Of a stretch of DNA of 64,000 bases, positions 12,774 through 59,723 are shown one piece after another. Each line of letters opens with the position of its first letter. The first letter of the stretch is position 1. A program made the translations under genes and the position numbers. Origin of the DNA: Monoplex corrugatus (lineage: Eukaryota > Mollusca > Gastropoda > Littorinimorpha > Ranellidae); contig CM060312.1 of the NCBI GenBank assembly GCA_030674185.1, forward strand, positions 56,794,402-56,858,401. Direction: 5' to 3'. A model generated the notes under the pieces. That model was not told the origin of the DNA, did not search any database, and saw only the letters and a program-made list of their open reading frames with translations.

Positions 12774-13237
12774 GATGAGGGAGAAAAATCCCTGTCTGAC
12801 TGGGAATCAAGCAGATGTTTCTCTCAATCTGTGTGAATGTAAATGATGAGTATATGAGACTGAATGAGAATCCCTCTTTCTCCACTGCCTCTCTGCTTTT
12901 TTCCTTTCTTTCTTTTTTTTCCACTGAATCTTTTCTCTTTTGAACAGAACAAGACAGGAAAAAGATTTAATTCAAAAGAAAGGAAATTAAAAAAAGAATA
13001 AATAAATAAAAAAGAAGAAGAACATCCCCAAAACCCACTGGATATGATATGAAATGAAACTTCATTTTCCAATAGTATGGTGGCATAGTCAGCACTGAGT
13101 AGCAAATGCTATCAGCAAGAACTACCTGTTGTTATACAGTGAAAAATTACCCTATTCACTGCATCACAATTCTATTGAAAGCATTCTAAAAACAAACACA
13201 CAGAAAAATCCAAAAAATGAAAACACAAACACAGACA

Positions 13238-13562
13238 CAGACATGCATGCGCACACACACACACACACACCACGCACGCACACACACACACACACATGCA
13301 CAGACACACACAAACATGTATGCACACACACGCAAACACATGCACACACACAATGTATACACAAACACTACACACACACACATGTAACACACACACACTA
13401 CATACACACACACACATTACACATACACACACGTACACACACACACACACTACTCTCTACATCGAACCACACACACACACAACACCAACCGCACCACGCA
13501 TCACGACGCACACACACACACACACACACGCACCACCACCACCACACACACACACACACAAA
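13238..13562. repeat. (CA)n compound microsatellite
   Basis: CA runs with TG, CG and TACA interruptions. Long His/Thr or Val/Cys frames here are artefacts. Confidence 0.95.
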
Positions 13563-13599
13563 CTCAATAAAGACCAAATTCATGTAGCAGCAACTGTGA

Positions 13600-15925
13600 C
13601 TTGTTAGAGACATTACATAAATGATCACATGAGCATTAGTATAAAATCACATCGCTGAACATGAACATTTGGCTATAAAAAATTAAGCCTTACATCAAAC
13701 AAAACGTTACCTTTCTACAAAATGCACGGACATGTATCTGGATATCATATCAAAGTAACATTATTCACAGCGTACACCTGAAAATTATCTAGAATAACAT
13801 CAAAAGATAATAAATAATACATCAACAAAAAAAAAACACCTGTATAAAACTGATCTTAAACATTCAAATACACTGTTCCATTCCAAACCAAAACTAAGCC
13901 AAAATCAAAATAACCTCCCCACACACACATTCCATCCTCAAAAAAAAAGCACCTGAAAAACAAACAAAAAACAAAACAACTCCACCTTTTCTTGTCTATT
14001 TCCAGAGTATCAAAAATAGTGCAGCATAAAAATACTGGGAAAAATTTATACCTGAAGTTTACACATACTATTCTTTTCCATTAGCCATGTATATTACATG
14101 TAGTTTTGTATTGCATGTGTTAGTCTGATGATATTTCATTATACTCTTCTAGCAAGGTATTCTCTGCCTTTAATGGGAAGACAATGTAAATTTTCAGCAG
14201 CAATGTTCTGTCTGGACAATCTCTGATGCTTGACTAACACTAACCAACAAAAATAACCAAAATGTAACCAAAACAAAACAATTCAGAAAATACCAGTTGA
14301 CATCTAGTTGAAAATCTAGAGTTGCCCTCAGGAGGATAGTAATTTGAAAACACTTGCAATGAACACTCATTCGAAAAGATTCATGAAAGCTCTTGTTAAT
14401 TTTCACAAAGGACAAATAAATTCATAGCAAACCTTCTGACAAACAAACAAAAAATCAACCCAAACAAACCTTTAATGAAACAGTATCAAACAGAATTAAC
14501 AAACACAAATTAATTCAAGTTCATAATCATAAGAATTGTTGACTAGCCAACAGATTTCACAATAAGCAACGTTGATTAGCCGAAAGAGTTGTTTTCCTTT
14601 ATGTTAAAAAAAATGTATAACGCATCACAGTCTTGAACAAAAAAAAACAAACAAACAAAAAAACGGTGACACTGCATCATAGCAACGTGCTCTCAACAAG
14701 GTGCGCAGCCCAAATTTCTCAACGTAAAATCCATTATGACAACAATAACAAAAAAAGAAAAAAAAAGTGAATACGACCATGAATATGAATATGAATTTGA
14801 ACAGTCCTTCATTATTTAAATATTCAATTAAAAAGTCTTGTTTCTTCTCAATAATGGTTGTGCACACAATTAAAAAGTTTGTTTCTTCTCAACACTTCTT
14901 TTTCTATTTTGAAAGCAGATTAATCCTGTTGCTAACCAGTTAAAAATCTTTACCCTTATGTTTTCTTAAATCTCAGTATAATGGCACACACATTTCTTCA
15001 CACTCAGAGCTACAAATCAAACAATAAGTCAGTATTCAAGGAAGAAAAGTATCCACTGTCATTGCAGTAAAACAAACCAGAAGGTAAGGTCACACTAACA
15101 ACCACCATATTCCGCGTAACTGATAATTCTTTAAATGAGCAATAACATTTCAACTTCACAGAAACTGAAAATGTCCTTTTCACAAAACATGTCATTCGTA
15201 TTTAGAAACAATTTATGCATTAAAATACAAAAACAAAAAAACAAAATTAACCCGATTCAGAAAGGATTTACCGAATAAAGTACATACATAAATACAAATA
15301 AATTCATTAAACAATCCTTCAATTCAAAAACCAGCTGAGAAATTTTTATTAACATACTAGGTCCCTGTGACTACAATATTTGGTGACGACCAACGTACAC
15401 ATTCGTGGCCATGCATTCTTTTCTTCAAGTACACCCTAGATCATGTTCTCAGCAGCCAGAAAGGTTAAACTTTACACAACTTAGAGGTTACAAAAACATG
15501 GAAAACACTGAACATATAGTCAATATGTAATACAACACTTATACATTCATCGTTTAGCACAAATCGTTTTCTAGGGATTCAGTATGTGAATGATAGTATG
15601 TTGTTTGTATCAATGAAATGAAAAATACGTTCGGTGGGGCAATGAAAAAATAAAGCATCACTCACTGAGTTGTACTACTGGATAAAACTGATGGATGATA
15701 AATACTCACCTATAAATACATGCAATAGGCACATGAACAACAACAACCTTTACTCACATCCATTTCAAACTGCATCTAATGGGTACATGATAAAAGAACA
15801 TTTAAAGTATTAATTTTATCAGTGTACTGAGCACATGATAAAGCAAGGCTTTAGTCAAACAAGTATTGAACTGTATTTAACAGGTACATGATAAAAAACA
15901 ACATTCAGTAGCATTCCTTTAAAAA
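13600..15925. other. AT-rich stretch, no gene recognised
   Basis: Apart from a SINE-C remnant, no frame, splice pattern or family signal was found. A distal copine 3' UTR here cannot be excluded. Confidence 0.5.
14660..14805 (+). mobile_element. SINE-C 3' fragment
   Basis: AACGTGCTCTCAACAAGGTG, GCAGCCCAAATTTCTCAACG and GTGAATACGACCATGAATAT align with the last part of the SINE-C copy ending near 36920. Confidence 0.6.
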
Positions 15926-15928
15926 AAA

Positions 15929-16119
15929 TTAACTCTTTGACTCCGAGACCTTGTCCAATAGCATCCTGCATTGTCAACCATGCCACCAAAGCAAAAAAAT
16001 TAACCTTTGACTCCTTCATCCTTATTCACCAGCTTTCCGAGGAAGGGGGTGGACAGAGTGAGGGAGTCAAAGGGTTAAGTTTTTGCAGTTGGTGGATAGG
16101 GTGTAGGAAGTCAAATGGT
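15929..16119. mobile_element. Palindromic MITE (copy 5)
   Basis: TTAACTCTTTGACTCCGAGA at the left and an inner palindrome closing AGGGTTAAGTTTTTGCAG are seen. The right end is decayed (GTCAAATGG). Confidence 0.8.
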
Positions 16120-16457
16120 CATAGAATCATAATAGCACAACACTTCCTAAAATCAGTTTTAAAACTTACAAAAAAACCAAACTTATTCACATCAGCTTTA
16201 AATTGTATTTAATGGGCACACGATTACAAAAACATTTTTAAAAAAATCATACTTAAAATCACGCTTTTCTCTCACTGAAATAATTAAACTAACAGCAAGT
16301 AAACTTGGCAGCAATGCCTCTGCTTGTTTGAATGCATTTCACTTATTCAGTTCTTAGAAGTCTCTAAAAACGAGGGGTGATACAGAGATACTGAATAAAA
16401 ACAGATACAGCAGGAATAGTACTTTCCATCGCAAACGGTACAGCCCACAGGAGTCGC

Positions 16458-16647
16458 TTACCCCTTCGACTCCCGCCACTGTCCACAAGCGTCCTGCATT
16501 TCTAACCACACTAGCTAAGCAAACCTTAACCCTTTGATTCCCTCACTCTATCCACCAGCTTCCTGCAGGAAGCTGGTGGATAGGGTGAGGGAATCAAAGG
16601 GTTAAGTTTTTGCAGATGGTGGACAGAGTGTGGGAGTCAAAGGGTTA
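16458..16647. mobile_element. Palindromic MITE (copy 6)
   Basis: The inner palindrome is near perfect around CTTCCTGCAGGAAGCTGG. The outer left end has decayed to TTACCCCTTCGACTCCC. Confidence 0.83.
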
Positions 16648-16648
16648 T

Positions 16649-16950
16649 TAAAGCCCAGCCAGCTGCACAGTGCCATTTTAGAGCTATAACCACCTCAAAA
16701 AGTACACCACACCTGACGGAGGGGGAAAAAAACTGGAAAAGAAAACTAAGTACACGTATCCATATATTCACACACACAATCTAAGGATAAGCCCCTCACA
16801 TTGACCACTCCCTCCAATTTATCACCAGGGATTTTTTAAAAAAAACCATACCTGAACACAAATATAAAACATAAATAAAGACACTAAAACACGTATAAAA
16901 AACAGGCCTAAATTACTTAAAAGTGCTTCTGCACAGCCCAAAAAAAAACA
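16649..16950 (-). mobile_element. Dispersed '540' element, partial
   Basis: Only the half with AAAGCCCAGCCAGCTGCACA and the ACACTAAAACACGTATAAAA region is present. It abuts MITE copy 6. Confidence 0.65.
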
Positions 16951-17214
16951 AAAAAAATATCAGCAGACAAAAGATACAGACTTATAGACCACATAGTTCT
17001 GTGATGGGCTAACCCTGGTAAAACAGCACGAGTCACAATCAATCAAAGAGAATATTTGTATACAAAGATAAAGGTCTTCTGAACAGCAGCAGTAGAACAC
17101 TGGAAAAGTATAGATGCAACTTTTCATGGTAAAATACTACAATCCTGGCTAATGTCTTCAGAGGGAAAAAAGAGTAGCCTTGTATGGGATCCACCCTGAA
17201 CAAAGATGTTGATA

Positions 17215-19750
17215 GTTGTGTATATGAAGTGCCACAGACAGTAGGCCTACTCACATTTACATATGTATATGAAATGCCACAGACAGTAGGCCTACTCACA
17301 TTTACATATGTATATGAAGTGTTATAGATTGTAGGCCTACTCACATTTACATATGTACATGAAGTGTTATAGATGTAGGCCTACTCACATTCACATATGT
17401 ATAGTGCCATAGACTGTAGGCCTACTCAATTTACATATGTATATGAAGTGCCATAGACTGCAGGCCTACTCACATTTACATAATATGTATATGAAGTGCC
17501 ATAGACAGTAGGCATACTCACATTTACATATGTATATGAAGTGCTATAGACTGTAGGCCTACTCACATTTACATATGTATAGTGCCAAAGACTGTAGGCC
17601 TACTCACATTTACACCTACTCAAATTTACATATGTATAATGCCATAGACTGTAGGCCTACTCACATTAACATATATGTATACGAAGTGCCATAGACTGTT
17701 GGCCTACTTACATTTACATATGTATATGAAGTGCCACAGACTGTCGGCCTACTCACATTTACAAATGAAGTGCCATAGACTGTCGGCCTACTCACATTTA
17801 CAAATGAAGTGCCACAGACTGTCGGCCTACTCACATTTACATATGAAGTGCCACAGACTGTCGGCCTACTCACATTTACAAATGAAGTGCCAAAGACTGT
17901 CGGCCTACTCACATTTACAAATGAAGTGCCATAGACTGTCGGCCTACTCACATTTACAAATGAAGTGCCACAGACTGTCGGCCTACTCACATTTACATAT
18001 GAAGTGCCACAGACTGTCGGCCTACTCACATTTACATATGAAGTGCCAAAGACTGTCGGCCTACTCACATTTACAAATGAAGTGCCACAGACTGTCGGCC
18101 TACTCACATTTACAAATGAAGTGCCACAGACTGTCGGCCTACTCACATTTACATATGAAGTGCCATAGACTGTCGGCCTACTCACATTTACATATGAAGT
18201 GCCATAGACTGTCGGCCTACTCAATCTTACATATGAAGTGCCATAGACTGCTGGCTTACTCACATTTACATATGAAGTGCCATAGACTGTCGGCCTACTC
18301 AATCTTACATATGAAGTGCCATAGACTGTCGGCCTACTCACATTCACATATGAAGTGCCATAGACTGTCGGCATACTCAATCTTACATATGAAGTGCCAT
18401 AGACTGTTGGCCTAATCACATTTACATATGAAGTGCCATAGACTGTCGGCCTACTCACATTTACATATGAAGCACCATAGACTGTCGGCCTAATCACATT
18501 TACATATGAAGTGCCATAGACTGTCGGCATAATCACATTTACATATGAAGCACCATAGACTGTCGGCCTACTCAAATTTACATATGAAGCACCATAGACT
18601 GTCGGCCTAATCACATTTACATATGAAGTGCCATAGACTGTCGGCCTACTCACATTTACATATGAAGTGCCATAGACTGTCGGCCTAATCACATTTACAT
18701 ATGAAGTGCCAAAGACTGTCGGCCTACTCACATTTACATATGAAGTGCCAAAGACTGTCGGCCTACTCACATTTACATGTGGAAGTGCCATAGACTGTCA
18801 GCCTACTCACATTTACATATGAAGTGCCAAAGACTGTCGGCCTACTCACATTTACATGTGGAAGTGCCATAGACTGTCGGCCTACTCACATTTACATATG
18901 AAGTGCCAAAGACTGTCGGCCTACTCACATTTACATGTGGAAGTGCCATAGACTGTCGGCCTACTCACATTTACATGTGGAAGTGCCATAGACTGTCGGC
19001 CTACTCACATTTACATATGAAGTGCCAAAGACTGTCGGCCTACTCACATTTACATGTGGAAGTGCCATAGACTGTCGGCCTACTCACATTTACATATGAA
19101 GTGCCAAAGACTGTCGGCCTACTCACATTTACATGTGGAAGTGCCATAGACTGTCGGCCTACTCACATTTACATGTGGAAGTGCCATAGACTGTCGGCCT
19201 ACTCACATTTACATGTGGAAGTGCCATAGACTGTCGGCCTACTCACATTTACATGTGGAAGTGCCAAAGACTGTCGGCCTACTCACATTTACATGTGGAA
19301 GTGCCATAGACTGTCGGCCTACTCACATTTACATGTGGAAGTGCCATAGACTGTCGGCCTACTCACATTTACATATGAAGTGCCAAAGACTGTCGGCCTA
19401 CTCACATTTACATGTGGAAGTGCCATAGACTGTCGGCCTACTCACATTTACATATGAAGTGCCAAAGACTGTCGGCCTACTCACATTTACATGTGGAAGT
19501 GCCATAGACTGTCGGCCTACTCACATTTACATATGAAGTGTCATAGATGTCGGCCTACTCACATTTACAAATGAAGTGCCATAGACTGTCGGCCTACTCA
19601 CATTTATATATATGTATATGAAATGCCATACACAGTAGGCCTACTCATATTTACATATGTATATGAAGTGTCATAGAATGTAGACCTACTCACATTTACA
19701 TATGTATATGAAGTGCTATAGACAGACAGTAGGCCTACTCACGTTTGCAT
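17215..19750. repeat. 39/40/45-bp minisatellite, about 60 units, 2.5 kb
   Basis: The core is ATAGACTGTCGGCCTACTCA plus CATTTACATATGAAGTGCC. The edges (17215-17720 and 19600-19750) are 45-bp units with TGTAGGCCTAC and ATGTATATGAAGTG. The centre (about 17750-18770) is 39-bp units. From about 18770 to 19560, 40-bp units (ATGTGGAAGTG) alternate with 39-bp ones. Open frames on both strands arise because 39 is divisible by three. I do not call them genes. Confidence 0.95.
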
Positions 19751-20825
19751 CAAACGGCAAAAGCCTCAATCCACTGCTGATACCTGCTAGTGGCAAAACA
19801 CACAGGCATCAAAGTGCACCTGAAAAAGGCTCTGTAACAAAAGCCTAAAGTTTATCCACAACAGATAAAGACTCTGCGAGGTAACATGTTGTTCTTTAAA
19901 AATGGAAGTGGGAGAGAAAAGCACCAGTTTTGGGAGATTCTGAAATGGAACAGCATGCAGTTGCATCGACATGAACGGCTACAAATCATCTACAAGTATT
20001 TCTCAAGTCACTCTAATGAAGGCCTTGTGTGAAGGTTGAAAGCTTGTGGTTCCACCAGTGTAATCATAACCTTCAAGGTGAAATTTCCATATTGTTTTTA
20101 TCACAGTAAGGTTAGAAAAAAGTCTTCTGCCATTACAATAGTGTTATTCTATTGACCCATCTATGCTATACTCTAGTCTATGGATTCATTAATAGACATC
20201 CAAATGTAAAAAGCTGCCATGGCCAATCTATATTAGTCACCTACTATAAGAACAAATAGACTCCATCTCTATAACCTGTATGCTGAAAATGCAATAATGA
20301 CTGCTGTCTGAATAGGTCATGTTTGGCCCATTCTCACAAAATCACCAGCAAGTTGCAAATATTTCAGTTTTGCATACCAGAAAAATAATACCAATTTCAT
20401 TTTTCTCCTGTGAAAATTGAAGGATAATAGAGTGTTTAAAGCCTGTAAATGCAGGATCAGCAATTTTGAAGAAAAGAGCTTCAAAGATTTTTATCATAAA
20501 ATTCCTTGAAGTCCTTAGCAACAGATTTAAATCTTAATGAACTAACTTTTGACAAAATGCAAAATACTTTGCAATTTTCATGGATTCAATCAACTTTGGT
20601 GTCTTTTTTAAGTTTATTCTAAATTAACAAGACAATACAATTGCAGGCACTGAAAACAGCTCGGTCAGCACTAAAATCATAGTTTGTAATGTTGAAATTT
20701 ATTCTTTTCAAATCATGTAAATGAGATATGATGGAACAGACATCTGTGCACCTCAAACTGCAAAAATCCCAATTTTCACCATCTGACCCCCCCATCACCT
20801 TTCTAGGCCCCTAGCACAACACGAT
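19751..20825. other. Unique sequence, nothing recognised
   Basis: AT-rich non-repetitive sequence between the minisatellite and a '540' element. No convincing exon. Confidence 0.5.
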
Positions 20826-20827
20826 TT

Positions 20828-21345
20828 AAGGTTATTGTTATTGTTGTTTAAAACCCAGTCGACTGCACAGAATCATATCAGGGCTATAACCAGTTCAAAA
20901 TAAAGACAATACTTCAACAGGTAAAATAGGAAAAGAAAATTAAGTATACATATCAATGCATTTGTGCACACAATCTAAGGAGATGCCCCTAGCGCTGACC
21001 ACTCCGTTCAATCTATCTCACAGGGGATTTAGAAAACAAACCTGAATACAAATTTAAACATAACTAAGGATACCAAAACATACATAAAAACAGGCCTACA
21101 TTACCTGAAATTGCTTCCCCGTATCTCATTTCCCTACTACCACAAATGCACTTCATACAAATACAATTGTCAATTGTCCATCCTAAGACAAAGTACATAA
21201 GACTTTATTGAACACATACAAGTGAACGGACCAGAAAGCGAAGGAACAAGGCAAAAACAAAGACGTTGACAGAAAAAAGGAAACTTCTAGAACATAATTT
21301 CCTGAAGGTGGGGATACTATTTATACTGAAAGATCCGTTGGCATC
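20828..21345 (-). mobile_element. Dispersed '540' element
   Basis: TTATTGTTATTGTTGTTTAA, GGAGATGCCCCTAGCGCTGA and GATCCGTTGGCATCCCA are in the family order. Confidence 0.75.
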
Positions 21346-21369
21346 CCACTGTTTCTGCATGTGGCAGAT

Positions 21370-21785
21370 GCAGCCCCACATTCTACGCTAGCTGGCACTG
21401 TTTTTCAGTGTACCTGTCCATTTGCTGCCCTACCAGAGAAAGGAAGATCCTGTCTTCTGCAGCATCTATCAACAGTCCATGTTCCCACTACTGTTATTGT
21501 TCCTGCATCTTGTGCATTTGGCCCACATTCTGTGCTAGCTGGCACTGTCTTTCACTGAGGCTGCCCACTTGCTGCCTTACCAAAGACACAGAGAGAAAGA
21601 CCCTGTCTTCTGCAAATTCATCCAAGAGTCCATTTTCCAACTACTGTTATTGTTCCTGCATCTTGCGGATTCAGCCCACATTCTGTGCTAGCTTGCACTG
21701 GGTGTTTTCAGTAAGCCTGCCCACTTGCTGCCCTACCAGAGACACAGAGAGGAACATCCTGTCTTCTATAGCATCCCTTCAGTTC
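21370..21785. repeat. About 150-bp tandem repeat, 3 imperfect copies
   Basis: CCCACATTCTGTGCTAGCTG and ACTGTTATTGTTCCTGCATC blocks recur three times. Confidence 0.8.
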
Positions 21786-22004
21786 TCTCTCCAATAACCA
21801 TGCAAGTTACGGGATTGGATTCAGATGATGATGATTACATGTTCAACTGATTTTTTTTTTCTAAGCTGTAAGTTCCAGAATAGGATTTTCTTCTCATTCA
21901 AAAAGCAGAAACATTTAAATATTGTCTCTTCTGAGAGTGCTCATCATCAATGATACTTTTTTGTATTTTTTGCTCTGAGGCTGAATGAGAGTGAGAGAGA
22001 CAGA

Positions 22005-22005
22005 A

Positions 22006-22070
<65 letters not shown>

Positions 22071-22290
22071 TGTGTGTGTGTGTGTGTGTGCATGTGCGCG
22101 TGCAAATATGTGTGTGTGTGCACGCGTATGTGTGTGTGTGGGCAAGTGTGGATGTGTGCGCGAGCGCATGTGTGTGTATGCGTTTGTATGCGCGCGTGTG
22201 TGTGTGTGTATCTGTGTGTGCGCGTGCATGCATGCATGTGTGCATGTGCGTGCGCGTTCATGCTTGTGTGTGTTTGTGTGCGCATGTGCG
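22005..22290. repeat. (GA)n followed by (GT)n microsatellite
   Basis: About 60 bp of GA passes into interrupted GT with CpG-bearing GCGC steps. It starts 86 bp past the copine stop and so may lie in its 3' UTR. Confidence 0.95.
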
Positions 22291-22375
22291 CTCACTACGA
22301 TGTGTGTGCCCTCTGTAGATGTGGGCATGAATCCATAAGTCTCTCTGTAAATGATCACACACACAGCAAAATCCC

Positions 22376-58199
<35,824 letters not shown>

Positions 58200-58533
58200 C
58201 TTTCCAGTATTCTTTCGCGGTGAAGTTTAGTTTTGGTAGCACAGACATCCTTTCAAAATAACACAGGCACACGATATCCATAAATAAACAAATGAATAAA
58301 TTGAAAGATCGTCCCACGAGTCTGCAGAACTGTGAGATGGCAGAGACTGGGACTCCCTCGCGGCAAACATTATGAAGGAGATATCCATCACCTTTACTCA
58401 GTCACTGCTTTACCTTCCTCAACGCTGTGTAGGATCAGGTATCAGACGGATCGACTGGAAGACGGAAGACGCGCACGCAATTGTTTTTGTTTGTTTTCCC
58501 CGAAGCGTGGTTGGCATAGAGATATAGTTCGTC

Positions 58534-58702
58534 CAATCCTTTGACTCCCGCACTCTGTCCACCACCAGCATTACTATCACCCTTTGATTCCCTCACCCTA
58601 TCCACCAGCTTCCTGTAGGACGCTGGTGGATAGGGTGAGGGAGTGAGTCAAAGGGTTAAATTTTGCAGGATGCTAGTGGATAGGCTGAGGGAGTCAAAGG
58701 GT
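58534..58702. mobile_element. Palindromic MITE (copy 13)
   Basis: Arms CCTTTGACTCCCGCACTCTG and GAGGGAGTCAAAGGGT enclose the usual inner palindrome. It lies about 335 bp upstream of the copine ATG. Confidence 0.8.
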
Positions 58703-59044
58703 CAGTACTTTTCTTTGTTTCCCTTTTTTTTTTCTTTTTTTTTTTTTTGAGGAGGAAGAGGAGGACTGGACGTGAGTTATGTTGAAGTAGGGGGGCAGTT
58801 TAGGCTTTGTTTTGCTTTGACTTTTTTGTGTGTTTGTTTGTTTTTGTTGTTGTTGTTGTTCTTCTTCTTCGTGGTGTTTTCCGTTGTCGGTCCCCTCCCT
58901 CGTCCTCTCCGTGAGTGGTCGGCCAGAAGGTAAAACTTATGCAGTTGTCAAAATACTCATCGAGAAAATAAGCTACAACCTCAAATTTTATACATTATCA
59001 CATACGTTGATGGCCCTGTTACTGGCTGGTGCTTCACTGCCAAA

Positions 59045-59265
59045 CAGAATGACGGGCTTGTAGGTAGAGCCTTGGACCCAAGACCTGACATCTTGAGTTC
59101 AATCCCAGCCCGCATCATTTAAAATTGGCCTGTTCGCTGCCCATCTTAATGTTTCCATCGTTCTGGTGGTGTCGGTTTAGTATTTGATAGGTCCTTTCCC
59201 CGTTTCAAGACCTTGCCAGCGCATAGAGTTTTGTGTTGGCTCAGGAAATCTGTCAGATAATTAAT
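59045..59265 (+). mobile_element. SINE-A copy with tRNA-like head
   Basis: The head contains AGGTAGAGCCTTGGACCC and the degenerate B box GAGTTCAATCCCAGCCC. The body CTGCCCATCTTAATGTTTCC ... GTTTCAAGACCTTGCCAGCG defines the family in this window. Confidence 0.7.
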
Positions 59266-59723
59266 GCTGGCTAAATTAGAGTTCCACAACTCATCTCTGA
59301 TTATTAGGTATTAGGCTTGCATCAAAAGAAGTTCAAGCCAAGTCACGGCGCGACAACTGCCAACATGATTCTCCGTTAGTTGGAAATGTAGATTCAAATT
59401 CTGAAAAATTCTAAGTCCGACCTAAATACAGAATGTCATTTATTTTTCTTTTGTAAACAAAAGACTTGATATTATTTCAATAAACTGTTATCAAGCAATA
59501 AAATACTAGAAGAGATCTGGCACTTGCCACTGTGGTCGAGCTGCACGTGCCCAGATCAAAACCACGTATTTTTATTGCCTGTTCATTGATTTGCCTATTG
59601 AAAACATGTTCACATAAACTTTTGAGTTATCATCTCTTTACTCTTTTGTTTGATGTTTTTTCATGGATCAATAGTACCTGTTTAGATATTTAAAGATACG
59701 GCGAGAATCCCTTTCAGCAATAA

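Noticed and set aside
17661..18791. A 376-codon repeat protein gene on the minus strand
   Set aside because: The frame is open only because the minisatellite period is 39. The plus strand is open as well, and there are no flanking exons or start context.
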